Shown: piece by piece, positions 53,985-64,000 of the stretch
Position numbering within the stretch: the first letter of the stretch is position 1
Layout: every line of letters starts with the position of its first letter
From: Prosopocoilus inquinatus
Taxonomy: Eukaryota > Arthropoda > Insecta > Coleoptera > Lucanidae
Reading direction: 5' to 3'
Length of the DNA: 64,000 nucleotides
NCBI GenBank assembly: GCA_036172665.1
Contig: CM069876.1
Span: 49,073,001-49,137,000, forward strand
Translations under genes and position numbers: made by a program
The notes under the pieces: generated by a model
The model's database searches: none
The model's input: only the letters and a program-made list of their open reading frames with translations
What the model was told of the DNA's origin: nothing

Positions 53985-55560
53985 ATTCTGCTACAGATGG
54001 CGCAGATTACTAAACAACAAAAATACAAAGGGTTGAATTTCCAAACAAAATAAAAATTGTCTGGAAATGAAAATCGTTTCCCTACTGTACTGCAGATGGC
54101 GCTAAATATTAAGAATCGAGTTGAATTAAAAAAAAATCATTAGGAAATGAAAATAAATAAATGCGATGAAATTATTTCCCAATTTTGCCACAGATGGCGC
54201 TGAATATTAAGAATAACGCGAAAGGTCTAAAACAAAAAAATGCCTGGAAATTAAAAGAAAAGAAAACAACCGTGAAGAAATGGTTTCCACATTCTCCTAC
54301 GGATGGCGCCGAATTTGTACAATCGATTCGAATTTCACAAACAAAAAAAATCAGCAAATGAAAAGGAAAAAAAAGTCGACGAACTCGTTTCTCTACTCTA
54401 CTATTGATGGCGCGGTCTAATTTTGTTTACCACGACCGAAAAATTTCCAAAATTAACCGCCGGGCGAAGAAGAAAAAAAAAAGGAAACCAAAATAAAAGA
54501 ATCACGGGAAACCCGCGTAACGCGCGTAAATTGTTCCGACACCACAACAGATGGCGCTGTTAATCTTTTACTGCTAAATTTACCACACAACCAAAGAAGA
54601 TCTGCGCAAAAATTCAATTTTTTAAGACAAATCGCCGAACGCAGAAGAAAAGGACTAAACAAAAAAAGAAAAAGAAAAAAAAACTATTAATCCTGGATGC
54701 TCTTGAACCGGAAAAAAGAAGAAACGAAAATGTCACTACGACTGAAGAAAATTAAGAAATCAAACGAAAATAAGATCGCAAAGCTGTTAAAAATGGGGGC
54801 GATTGTGATGAACTTGTTTAACTACTGTGCGATAGATGGCGCTGTTTTTCACTTATATTATCTGCTTATGTCTTTAACAAATTATTTTCTGCTTGCAGTG
54901 ATTATTTAGGCCAGACGGTTTTCTTTTTTTGTGAAACACTGTTGGCAACGATGGGCGAAAATTCTGTACGAAAAGGCGATGATCAGAAAATGGATGACGA
55001 CAAAATTGATAGATCACAAGAAATTGCCAGCGTGCTAAACAAATGGCGCTGTTTTTCACCTGCCATTTGTTTTAAACCGATTTAATTTCTGTTTTCAGCA
55101 ATTTTTTTAAGATGCCTTTCACGACTTTTAAACACTGTTGGTAACACTGGGCAGAAGAACTGCAAGGAAAGTCAATAAAAGAAAACGCAAGATTGAAAAT
55201 TGAAAGATCGCAATAAATTGCCGGCGTGCAAGACAGATGGCGCTGTTTTTCACCTGCGTTTGTTTTAAAGCGAATTATTTTCTGCTTTTGGAGATTTTTT
55301 TAAGATGCCTCTAAAGTGTTGTTCAGATGTTTTTTTTTCTTTTCTGAAACAGTGTTCCTTCTGCCCAGTGTTACCAACGGCCAGAAGGACTGCAAGGAAA
55401 ATCAATAAGAAAACGAGCGGAAGACAAAATTGAAAGATCGAATTGAAATTGATTTTTCACCTGCATTTGTTTTTAGCGAATTCGCAGTGATTTTTTTAAG
55501 TTCCGGCGTTTTTTTTTACAGTATTGGCAACACTGAATAAGCAAGGCGTTTAGAAAATTA
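53985..55560. repeat. Tandem units sharing an AGATGGCGC core
   Basis: ATGGCGC cores lie at about 53,997, 54,094, 54,194, 54,302, 54,405, 54,551, 54,834, 55,042 and 55,236. The first five or six are in units of about 100 bp where the left context (GTTTCCCTACTSTACT then ACAGATGGCGCT) is kept while the rest drifts. From 54,830 the units are about 200 bp with GATGGCGCTGTTTTTCACCT, a TTTTTTTAAGATGCC phrase and a GTTGGCAACACTG-like phrase; a last unit without the core ends near 55,560. The core equals the central part of the known CTCF recognition sequence (AGRKGGCGC). Confidence 0.75.
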
Positions 55561-55734
55561 AAAAACAAAATAATTGAACCCGATAATTAGAATAATAGGC
55601 TCAACGAACTGGAAAGCCCAATAAACTAAAATCAAATTAAATTAATTGAATTTTAATTATTTGAGAAAGCTGTTAACACACAGATTTAGAATAATTAAAA
55701 CGAATTTGTTACAAAACAGTTTTAATTTTTCAGC

Positions 55735-56770
55735 AAAAGAAAAATCGTTTTCCTTTTTTTTTTTAAAAAAAAAACATTTTTTGTTTTTGCACTTGAAGTG
55801 CAATTAATATTTTTTTTTGTTCCGACGACAGTGTCTATCATTAAATAAACGTTTTATTAAAAAAAAATAAAAAAGAGAATCTAAAAGCCGATTGTAATAA
55901 AATCACAATAACAAATATGAAAGGTCAGACTTTACTTTGTTTGGACGAGATAAACGTTTTTTTTTTCTTTTTTTAATGCGGAAATTATTGAAACCTTCCA
56001 TTCACAATTTATTTATTTATTAATTCTTCCAACAAACTAAGAAAAAAAACACGCGTTCTTTGGCGAGCGGGAGGGGGGGGGGGCGAGGGGGTTCTTTTAA
56101 TACTAATTTATTTATATTTTTTTAAGAAAGTTAAGAAGAGATCTGAAACATTTTTTAATAAAATTCAGCGAAGCAAAATATTCATTAAAAAGAAAAATTC
56201 AACATATTTTTTTTAATTAGTCACTAGTTTAAACAACTTTTTTTGAAAAACACTTTTTTTTTTGTTTTTGCAACAAAAATCGTTTACCTTTTTTAAAAAA
56301 AGCATTTTTTGTTCTTGCACTTGAAGTGCAATTAATATTTTTTTTTTGTTCCGATGACAGTATCTATCATAAATTAAATAATTAAAATAAATTAAATTAA
56401 ATAAACGGTTTATTAAAAAAAAATAAAAAAAAATAAAAAAGAGAACGTGAAAGCCGATTGTATTAAAATCACAATAACAAATATGAAAGGTCAGACTTTA
56501 CTTTGTTCGGACGAGATAAACGTTTTTTTTTTCTTTTTTTAATGCGGAAATTATTGAAACCTTCCATTCACAATTTATTTATTTATTAATTCTTCCAACA
56601 AATTAAAAAAAAAACACCCGTTCTTTGGCGAGCGGGAGGGGGCGGTGGGGTTCTTTTAATACTAATTTATTTATATTTTTTTAAGAAAGTTAAGAAGAGA
56701 TCTGAAAATTTTTTGAATAAAATTCATGGAAGAAAAAATATTCATTAAAAATTCAAAATTTTTTTTCTAT
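55735..56770. repeat. Direct duplication of about 540 bp
   Basis: The halves (about 55,735-56,235 and 56,270-56,770) share TTTGCACTTGAAGTGCAATT, GAAAGGTCAGACTTTACTTT, GCGGAAATTATTGAAACCTT and CGTTCTTTGGCGAGCGGGAG in the same order, with small indels in homopolymers. Similarity is high, so the duplication is fairly young. Each half has a G-run (56,070-56,085 in the first). Confidence 0.85.
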
Positions 56771-57717
56771 TAGTCATTAATTTAATGGATGATCCTTTGA
56801 TTTAAATCTGAGATCTGAGAGAGTTTAGCCACGTGGAAAAATACGAAAAGGAAAAAAAATGAACGCAAAGAGAAAATAGTTTCACAACTTCCCAGATTTC
56901 TACTGCGTGCCTGCCTTGAGCAATGATGATGATCTGAGATGATAACAAAATTAGACCAATTGCCGCAAGGTCAAGTCGAGATTCGAAAGGGACTTTTACT
57001 TTGCATACTACATGGAACAGTGTGTTTGTGTGTGTGTGTGTGTATAGAAATAATTAATAATTTTATAATAGATGACCCCATTTACTTGATGAAACTACCT
57101 CGATTCACAAAACGAAACAACGGAACCGCACACACGTACATACACAACAAAACAAACAAAAATCTTGAAAATTACACTCGGAGCGAAACCCGGGGCGACG
57201 ACACGAAGATAGGAAGCGCGAGTGCCTTCACGTAGCACACGGAGAAGTCGTCGACGAAGACTGAAAGCAAATCGCCGGCTTCGACCAGAGTTCCATTTCT
57301 ACTCCTCCTGGTTGTTTGCCGTGAGTGGTAATAATTGAGAATGTTACATAGATAAATAAATGTCAGCTGACTGCTTGGTAATAGTAATAAATAAACTTGT
57401 TCGACAAAGGCTTCATCATCAACGTTGCCATCCATTGTTCTTGTCTCTTCTCTCTTCTCGGATTTATATTTACCTTCGCCTGTTTATGAGAGAGCTGAGA
57501 CCACGACGGATGTTAAATATTATCTATCTACTCTTAATTGTAAATCATTGGAACATGAATATCTATGAGCATTCGAAATAAATTATGCTAATCATACGTA
57601 CACATTCACCCACCTGATTACACGTTGTTACTTTTATTAATAATAATCAGTTTCTTTTAATGCGCTATGTATACATAACTGTGAAAGGTACAATGTATAA
57701 AATGGCACTCCCTACTG
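56771..57717. other. Non-coding stretch with a (GT)n microsatellite
   Basis: The only clear feature is a GT run at 57,020-57,044. Frames at 56,939-57,581 on both strands have no domain. The region is less A-rich than its right flank and could contain undetected exons, but none is supported. Confidence 0.35.
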
Positions 57718-57720
57718 TTA

Positions 57721-58053
57721 TACAGGGTGACTGTGATAGTTATGCACGACTATGAGGTAATGTCAGCGCGTTTGAACTTGAATGTCATCAATTCGCATGT
57801 CTTTAACAAAAACTTCATGGTTTTCGTGAAAATCGCGGTTGAAAACTTTCCGAAACTGTTTGAGAACCACTGGGCCGATGGTTCTCAAGTCTGCAGTTTC
57901 GACGGAAAAATGTTGAACTGCGATTTTGTCGAAGACCAATCGGTAACTGTTTGTTAAGAACATGCGAGTTCACGACTTAAGTTCAATCGTTGCCATTTAC
58001 TGTGATATATGACAAGGTTTCAAGCTTTGCACAACTATCACAGTCGCCCTGTA
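57721..58053. mobile_element. MITE with TACAGGGTGACTGTGATAGT termini
   Basis: The left terminus TACAGGGTGACTGTGATAGT then TATGCA is matched by the right terminus TGCACAACTATCACAGTCGC then CCTGTA in inverted orientation, 24 of about 26 bases paired. Inverted matches continue inside (CGCATGTCTTTAACAAA against TTTGTTAAGAACATGCG), so the whole 333-bp element folds. It is flanked by TTA on the left and TAA on the right. A 76-residue frame inside it is a by-product. It is the clearest non-autonomous DNA element in the window. Confidence 0.85.
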
Positions 58054-58089
58054 TAATCAAAAGATCGACAACACCGAGCTAAACGAAAA

Positions 58090-60350
58090 ACAATAATTTT
58101 CCGGACGAATCAATTCGTAGAAAATTAAAGCAAATCGTAAAAAAGTGAACATTAGGATAAAAAAAGCAACAAAGAAGCAACGAAGAAGATCAAGACATTA
58201 AGAATAAGAAAAATCAGAACAAATAAAAAGAAAACAAACGACAACCGGAAACAAAAGAGAAACGAAAGAAACAACTACAAAATGCAAGGCATGAAATGAA
58301 CACAAAAACAAAAGAACAAAAACACAAATATTTGATCTGATTTGATTTTTGAATCAAAAAAAGCAAACAAACAAAAATCGGAAACAAAAGAGAAACGAAA
58401 AAAACAACTACAAAATGCAAGGCATGAAATGTACACAAAAACAAAAACAAAAGAAGAAAAACAACAAATATTTGATTCGATTTGATTTTTGAATCAAAAA
58501 AAATCGTAGAAAATTTTTATTTCTGATCTGTGTGAAGTAATATGATGAAAAAAAAAAACAAAACAAAACACGAAACAAATGAAAAACGATGCACGAAAGA
58601 GCGTCGAAAAAATTGCGGAAAATCAATTCGAGATAAGGAAAACAAAACAAAATTGCGCGGTGCGAAAATATAAGGGACAGAAAAAAAAACAAAAGAAGTA
58701 GGTACGACTAAAATGAACAAAAAAACAAATGAATCTCCAGAAGAAAAAAAAACCAGTCGGAAACAAAAGACGACGATTGTAAAACAAAAAAGGGTAAAAA
58801 AATCAATTTGAAAAGAAAAACAAAAGAGAAATGCACAGTACGAAAATATGAAGAAAATAAACAAAAGAAGTACGATTGAAACGAACAAAAAACAAATGAA
58901 TCTCCAGAAGAAAAAAAAAACAAAAGAAGTAGGTACGACTAAAATGAACAAAAAAAAACAAATGAATCTCCAGAAGAAAAGAAAAAACCAGTCGGAAACA
59001 AAAGACGACGATTGTAAAACAAAAAAGGGTAAAAAAAATCAATTTGAAAAGAAAAACAAAAGAGAAACGCACAGTACGAAAATATGAAGAAAATAAACAA
59101 AAGAAGTACGACTGAAACGAACAAAAAACAAATGAATCTCCAGAAGAAAAAAAAAACAAAAGAAGTAGGTACGACTAAAATGAACAAAAAAACAAATGAA
59201 TCTCCAGAAGAAAAAAAGACTAGTCGGAAACAAAAGACGACGATTGTAAAACAAGAAAGGGTAAAAAAAATCAATTTGAAAAGAAAAACAAAAGAGAAAT
59301 GCACAGTACGAAAATATAAAGAAAATAAACAAAAGAAGTACGATTAAAACGAACAACGAACAAATGAATCTCCAGAAGAAAAAAAAAACCGTCGACAAAC
59401 AAAGGACGATAATTGTAAAAAAGGCGTCGATCAAAGAGCGTGGAAAATCAATTTGACAAAAAAACAAAAGAAAATTTGAAGTCATCAAATCAATTTCAAA
59501 AAAAAAAAAACGATACTAAAATGAAATTCGACGAAAATTTTTCTAAAAAAAAAAATTTACAGGAAACGAAAGAGAACTGTAAAAAGGATGCAGTAAAATG
59601 TGAAAACCAATTCGATTGAAAAGAAGAAAAATATGAAATAATTAAATGAGAAAACGACGATTTGCAAGTCCGGAAACTAGCGGGAAACAAAAGGACAAAA
59701 CAAAAAAAAAAACAAAAACAAAAAAGGAGGAAAATCAATTCGATAAGAAAAAACAAAAGAGAAATGAACGCGCATGGTACGAAAATATAAAGAACAGAAA
59801 ATAAACAAAAGAAGAACAAAAAAACAAATGAATCACCAGACGAAGAACAAAACTAGTCGGAAACAAAAAAAGGAAAAGCGTCGAATAAAAATTTTGACAA
59901 AAAAAAAGAATTACGAGAATTACGAAATCATAAAATGAATTAAAAAAAAAAACAGAAGTTAAACGATACTACGACGGACAAAAAAAATGAAATTCGACGA
60001 AGGAAGAAAATGAAAAGAGAACTGTAAAAAGGAGGCCATAAAATGTAAAAACCAATTCGATTAAAGAGAAGAAAAATGCGAAAAACAAGAAGAAATAAAA
60101 ACAACAGAAGGGATAAAATTTAAAAAAAAATAATTAAATGAGACAACGACGATTTGCAAGTCCGGAAACTAGCAGGAAATAAAAGAACAGAACAAAACCA
60201 ACCAACCGTGAATAAAATGTAAAAAAAAATCCTGAAGACAAAAACAAAAACCAAAGAAAAAATACGAAATGAACAAAAAACAAAAGAAAACGATGCTCGA
60301 AGTAAAGAATTTAAAATTTTCCGTAACGAAGTAAGTCGAAAGGCCGGTTT
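58090..60350. repeat. A-rich repeat field, about 235-bp units
   Basis: Phrases AACAAATGAATCTCCAGAAG, AGTCGGAAACAAAAGACGAC, GATTGTAAAACAAAAAAGGG and CACAGTACGAAAATATGAAG recur in order, with near-identical units starting near 58,722, 58,962 and 59,196 and a diverged one at 59,360. A separate duplication pairs 59,560-59,690 with 60,015-60,185 (GATTTGCAAGTCCGGAAACT). Another pairs 58,240-58,370 with 58,375-58,505. Long minus-strand Phe-rich frames here (up to 149 residues) are compositional. Confidence 0.8.
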
Positions 60351-61490
60351 TCATTGCGGGAATGTTTCCAAAAACTTCTTTTTCTCTTAGTTTTGGCTTT
60401 GCAAAAAAAAGAAACGTCTTTCTCTTCCAAAAACAACAAAAAAAAAATGTCGACGTTTAAAAGAGCGCTAAGCCCTTCGGGCAAACACCGCTTCTGAGAG
60501 ACGGATATTTTTCTAAATAATTTTCATTTTAAATATTTTTTCTGCAGGGGTCGAGTAAGAAAGATAAATTTAAAAAAAAGCTGAATTTAAGTACCGATTG
60601 TTTCGTATGAACTTGAAAAGAGGCGGTGTCCACGCAGATGACTGCGTTAGAAATCTTGTTGCAACAATTTTTTCCTAGTTTTTAAATTAAATTTGGAAAA
60701 AAAAATAGAAATTTTGTTGCATCAATTTTTTCCTGGTTTTTAAATTAAATTTGGAATAAAAAAAATCCGTTAAAAAACAAAGAAACAAAGGACATTACTG
60801 TCCACAATCTTGAAAGCTTAAAAGAGCTGTCCCCTAGGCCCTACTTTTGACAAACACTGCATCTGAGAGGTATTTTTTTTTTTTAATATGATTGAAATTT
60901 TTGCGGGGGCAGCTTTTACTCGTCGAGTAAGAAAATTAAATTAAAAAAAATAAATAAAAAAGTTAAGGCAACGGATATTAAAAAAAAAATACTGTTTAAA
61001 CGAAATTTCAAAAAGAAAAGCATTATGGAAGAAAAGCCAAAACAAACAAGCAAACAAAAGATTTGATTAAAAAATATACTATTCTTCAAGACATAAACGA
61101 CTGACGTTCTTTTTTTTAATTATCGTTTTGTTTTTGTTTAATTAAGTTAACAAAACAAAAAACAAAAAATAAAAAAATTAAACACACTCAAGATTTCAAC
61201 AAAAAAGGACGACGGGAAAAGGAAACAAAACAAAAGACGATCCAACTGAAACACTTTTCAATCAAAGTTTCGTCCACAGAAACATAAAAAAATAATAATA
61301 ATAAAAAAAAAACAAAAGGCTATCGCGTTTTAATTTTGCATAAAACGTAAAAACCGGTTGGCAGAATATTTTTTTAAAAAATCTGATTCTACGACGAATA
61401 AAAAACAAACAAACAATAGTTAAAAAAAGGACAATCGCGCTTTAACTGAACGCACAGGAAATAATAGTTTTTGAAAAAAAAATTGTCAAT
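60351..61490. repeat. Diverged duplications and AT-rich filler
   Basis: Segments near 60,450-60,570 and 60,810-60,940 share TTAAAAGAGC, ACAAACACYGCWTCTGAGAG and TCGAGTAAGAAA. At 60,650-60,770 a 65-bp phrase with TTGTTGCAACAATTTTTTCC is repeated twice. From 61,200 the dispersed AACAAAAGACGATC motif returns. No gene. Confidence 0.5.
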
Positions 61491-61494
61491 TGAG

Positions 61495-62065
61495 ACTGAC
61501 AGTCAAAAAAAGATCTTTTTGGCAACCACTGACAGTTAAAAAACAGAAGAAAAACGCAATCAAAATAACAAAAAAGAAAAAACAAAAGACGATCGGATCA
61601 AAATACTTTTAGATCATCAACGAATTTGCCCCCCCCCCCCCCCAAAAAGTGAAAATCGGTTCTTCAAAATACTTTTTTTTCGTGATCGACTTTCGAAACT
61701 TTTTTATTTTTTTTTATTTACAAAGAAAAGACGAGACGGGCGAATTTAAAAATAAACTAAACGACGGTCGAGGAAAAACAAAAGACGATCGCGTTTTCTG
61801 ACGCGTAAAAAATCAAAGAAAAATGAATACAGCCGCTCGCGTGGTTGCCTAGTTTTAGAGAAAAAAAATCCCTATTGAGATCTTCTTGGCAACCACTGAC
61901 AGTTAAAAAACAAAAACAAAAAAAAACGCAATCCAAATAACAAAAAGAAAAAAAAAAGAGAAAACAAAAGACGATCGGATTAAAATACTTTTAGATCATC
62001 AACGAATTTCGCCCCCCCCCCAAAAAGTGAAAATCGGTTCTTCGAAATATTTTTTTTCGTGATCG
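61495..62065. repeat. Direct duplication of about 368 bp with poly-C tracts
   Basis: Two segments (about 61,512-61,685 and 61,880-62,062) share GGCAACCACTGACAGTTAAA, AAAACAAAAGACGATCGGAT, ATACTTTTAGATCATCAACG, a poly-C tract (14 C at 61,630; 9 C at 62,012) and AAAAAGTGAAAATCGGTTCT. The sequence between the two copies is unrelated filler with one more AAAGACGATCG motif. Confidence 0.8.
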
Positions 62066-62144
62066 AAATTATCTCATTCGTTGTCGATTTTAGGAATAAT
62101 TGGATTTCTTCTTTCAATTTTTTATTTAAAACTGCGTTTCGGGT

Positions 62145-62520
62145 TCGAACCGAGGACGTTCAGTATGTTAGACTTTGCACCCTAAGCACTCATCCAGTGC
62201 CGGAATCGACCTAAGGACCTTCAGTATGATAGACTTTGCACTGTAACCACTTAGTCCGCGTCGAAATCAAAGCAAGGACATTCAGTATGATAGATTTAGC
62301 ACTCTAACCAATTGGTCTGTGTCGGGATCGAATTAAGGACCTCTAGTATGCTAGACCAACCACGGACCTTCCATATGCTAGACTCTGCACCCCAACCACT
62401 CAGCTTGCGTCGGGATTGAACCAAGGACCTTCACTATCCTAGACTCTGGACTCTAACCACTGCATTGAACCAAGGACCATCAGTATTCTAGACCTTGCAC
62501 TCTAGCCCCTCAGTTACTGT
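62145..62520 (-). repeat. Tandem array of 61-bp tRNA-like units
   Basis: On the plus strand, phrases like AAGGACCTTCAGTATGATAG start at 62,152, 62,213, 62,274, 62,335 (truncated), 62,362, 62,423 and 62,472; most steps are exactly 61 bp. Read on the minus strand each unit has an A-box-like AGTGGTTAGAGTGCAAAGTC, a middle CTATCATACTGAAGGTCCTT and a B-box-like GGTTCGATCCC or variant. The order and spacing resemble the internal RNA polymerase III promoter and T-arm of a tRNA. The units lack a full 7-bp acceptor stem and are shorter than the usual 72-76 nt, so they are tRNA-like repeats, not called tRNA genes. Confidence 0.7.
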
Positions 62521-63239
62521 CATAAATAAACGTCTGTACGAGCCATTACAACTCTAACTTAATTCATTTGTTAATTGTAAACGTGATTTTAAGTTGATTA
62601 GTCACCTGCATTACGTTACATAATATGTATAACAAATAATTATTACAAGAGAAAATTTACAATTCATGTACAAAGTTCTCCTTTTTTTAATTAAACTCGG
62701 CAAATATTCTCGTGTTAGTTTTGCCAGTAATGTGTTCCTAACGAATTTGGTTAATTAATAATCTGTAATTTAAAATGAGGTAATCAGTACGTGAGCCAAA
62801 TCATAAGTAGTGCTCTTGTTCTGGCGTGTAACGACGTTATTAGGCAAGGTTGAATTTTTTTTTGTATGGCGATTTATCCTAACTAAAAAAAAAAATCATC
62901 CATCACGCTTACAAGACGTAAATAGAGGAGGAATTTACGCTTTCAGCTAGTTGCTAGTTGTTTCACGAGCATTTATTTATCTCTTCCCCTTTTTGTTTTG
63001 TATGTAGAATAAAACGCATCGCGTGACTAACACCGGTTAGATACCTTGAACAGTCGCTTCAACTTGGGTGAACTTTAAAGTTTGGGATCTCCGCATTTTA
63101 TGTTTGATGTTGTTGCTTGCTGAAGAGAATATTTTACAATATTTTAAACTCATCCACGTATTTAAAGTACTGTCATGATACTCTTAAATTTATTTACTCG
63201 AATAACGCAGGAGAAAAAATTGCAACTACGCTGATAATG
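62521..63239. other. Non-coding stretch
   Basis: AT-rich with no supported feature. Confidence 0.3.
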
Positions 63240-63480
63240 TTACTTTTGAGCACGAATCCTATCGTACAGTTGGTATAGTGAGTTGCGTTGCGTTGCGTTT
63301 CCAGCGGGGATGTAAAAAATACGCTAGACGTCCCTCCAAACTAAGCCGAACGTGCGCTAGCGCGCGCGCAAAGCGGCAATCGCCGCTGTTACAATCTCAA
63401 TCGCAGGGACGTTTAAGGTAATTTTTGAGGCCGAGCGCCTTCACGGCCGTTTCGTTTCGTTTTGGTTTCACCAAGCGATG
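63240..63480. promoter_or_regulatory. CpG-rich patch, possible promoter / 5' exon
   Basis: A short GC- and CpG-rich patch in AT-rich surroundings: a GTTGCGTTGCGTTGCGTTTC run, GTGCGCTAGCGCGCGCGCAA, and GGCAATCGCCGCTGTTAC. GGGACGTTTAAG|GTAATTTT at about 63,407-63,426 could be a 5' UTR splice donor on the plus strand. There is no coding frame. A start site for a gene beyond the right edge is a possibility only. Confidence 0.3.
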
Positions 63481-64000
63481 TAAATCGGTTAATAATTCTT
63501 ACATAATCCCACAGTCGCGAACAATAAACAATTGCAATTCCCATTGTTCTTCATTTAACGCTTTAACGTAATGTAAAAGGCGAGCAAAATCGGCGAAGAT
63601 AACGAACCGCGTGCGCGTAAATCAATTGAACGGCGGCGGCAGCGGAATTTATGACAGCAGCAACAAAACAATATCATATATTTATTGATTTCTTTATCGG
63701 GTGTAACTCTTGCAATAACATTTACTGTATTTCTTAAGCCGACCGTAACTTGTTTTATTATTATTATTGCGAGATGCGCAGCAAAAGAAAAACTTGTTTT
63801 CATTTTGCGCTTGCAAATTAAAATTCGTTGCGGTGAACACGGTTTATTCTAAGTTTACTTACACATAAGCAAAGAGGCAAGGAAATATTTACAACAATAT
63901 TTATTATTATTAATTGTAGCTTAAGTAGCGACATCCTGTGATCGCTTTTTAACTTGACATTACATTAGGATTGGCAAATTGAAGCTAATATTTACAGAGA
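63481..64000. other. Non-coding right edge
   Basis: No credible frame. The 82-residue minus-strand frame (63,803-63,555) has no recognisable domain. Confidence 0.3.

Noticed and set aside
57727..57957. 76-residue open frame
   Set aside because: It lies wholly inside a palindromic MITE and has an overlapping frame on the other strand, as expected for inverted sequence.
58214..59819. Minus-strand Phe-rich frames of 71-149 residues with repeated peptide segments
   Set aside because: They are translations of the A-rich tandem units in several frames at once; repetition of the peptide follows the DNA repeat.
62145..62520. A cluster of genuine tRNA genes
   Set aside because: Units are 61 bp, lack a paired acceptor stem, and the middle does not form a standard 7-nt anticodon loop.

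Overview
The window is nuclear DNA from an insect. The signs are two conserved, intron-rich genes of animal type (a full-length P-glycoprotein-like ABC transporter and a ZIP zinc transporter), GT-AG introns as short as 62-63 nt, AATAAA poly(A) signals, a degraded I/Jockey-type LINE, and many palindromic MITE-like elements in very AT-rich DNA. A beetle is plausible, but the sequence alone does not settle the order. No bacterial, plasmid or phage features were seen.

Layout. 1-2600: AT-rich repeats and foldbacks. 3023-3276 (minus): a probable terminal coding exon of an unrecognised gene. 4149-4967: an 11-copy minisatellite seeded by one arm of a palindrome. 5.5-10.6 kb: dispersed repeats and several short inverted-repeat elements. 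11.35-14.12 kb: a 5'-truncated, frameshifted LINE. 15.9-18.45 kb: satellite-like repeats. 20,002-34,089 (plus): the ABCB gene, 19 exons reconstructed with every splice phase consistent, 1265 residues, both nucleotide-binding domains intact. Its large introns hold tandem arrays, one of which is built from decayed copies of the gene's own Walker-A exon. 34.5-36.8 kb: a large imperfect inverted repeat. 37,230-37,876 (plus): a small three-exon gene for an unrecognised membrane-type protein of 173 residues. 38.2-40.3 kb: a tandem array carrying TGACGTCA sites, interrupted by a copy of the 35.6-36.6 kb repeat. 41,290-52,475 (minus): a ZIP transporter of 379 residues whose histidine-rich C-terminal tail is a separate exon behind a 10 kb intron. 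54-55.3 kb: tandem units that share an AGATGGCGC core. 55.7-62.1 kb: duplications and A-rich repeats. 62,145-62,520: a tandem array of 61-bp tRNA-like units. 63.2-63.5 kb: a CpG-rich island-like stretch.

The coding genes do not form an operon or an obvious pathway. The ABC exporter and the zinc importer are both membrane transporters, but their proximity looks incidental. Most of the unusual content is repeat biology: in several places local tandem amplification has captured a functional piece (an exon, a MITE arm, a tRNA-like head, a protein-binding-site-like core).
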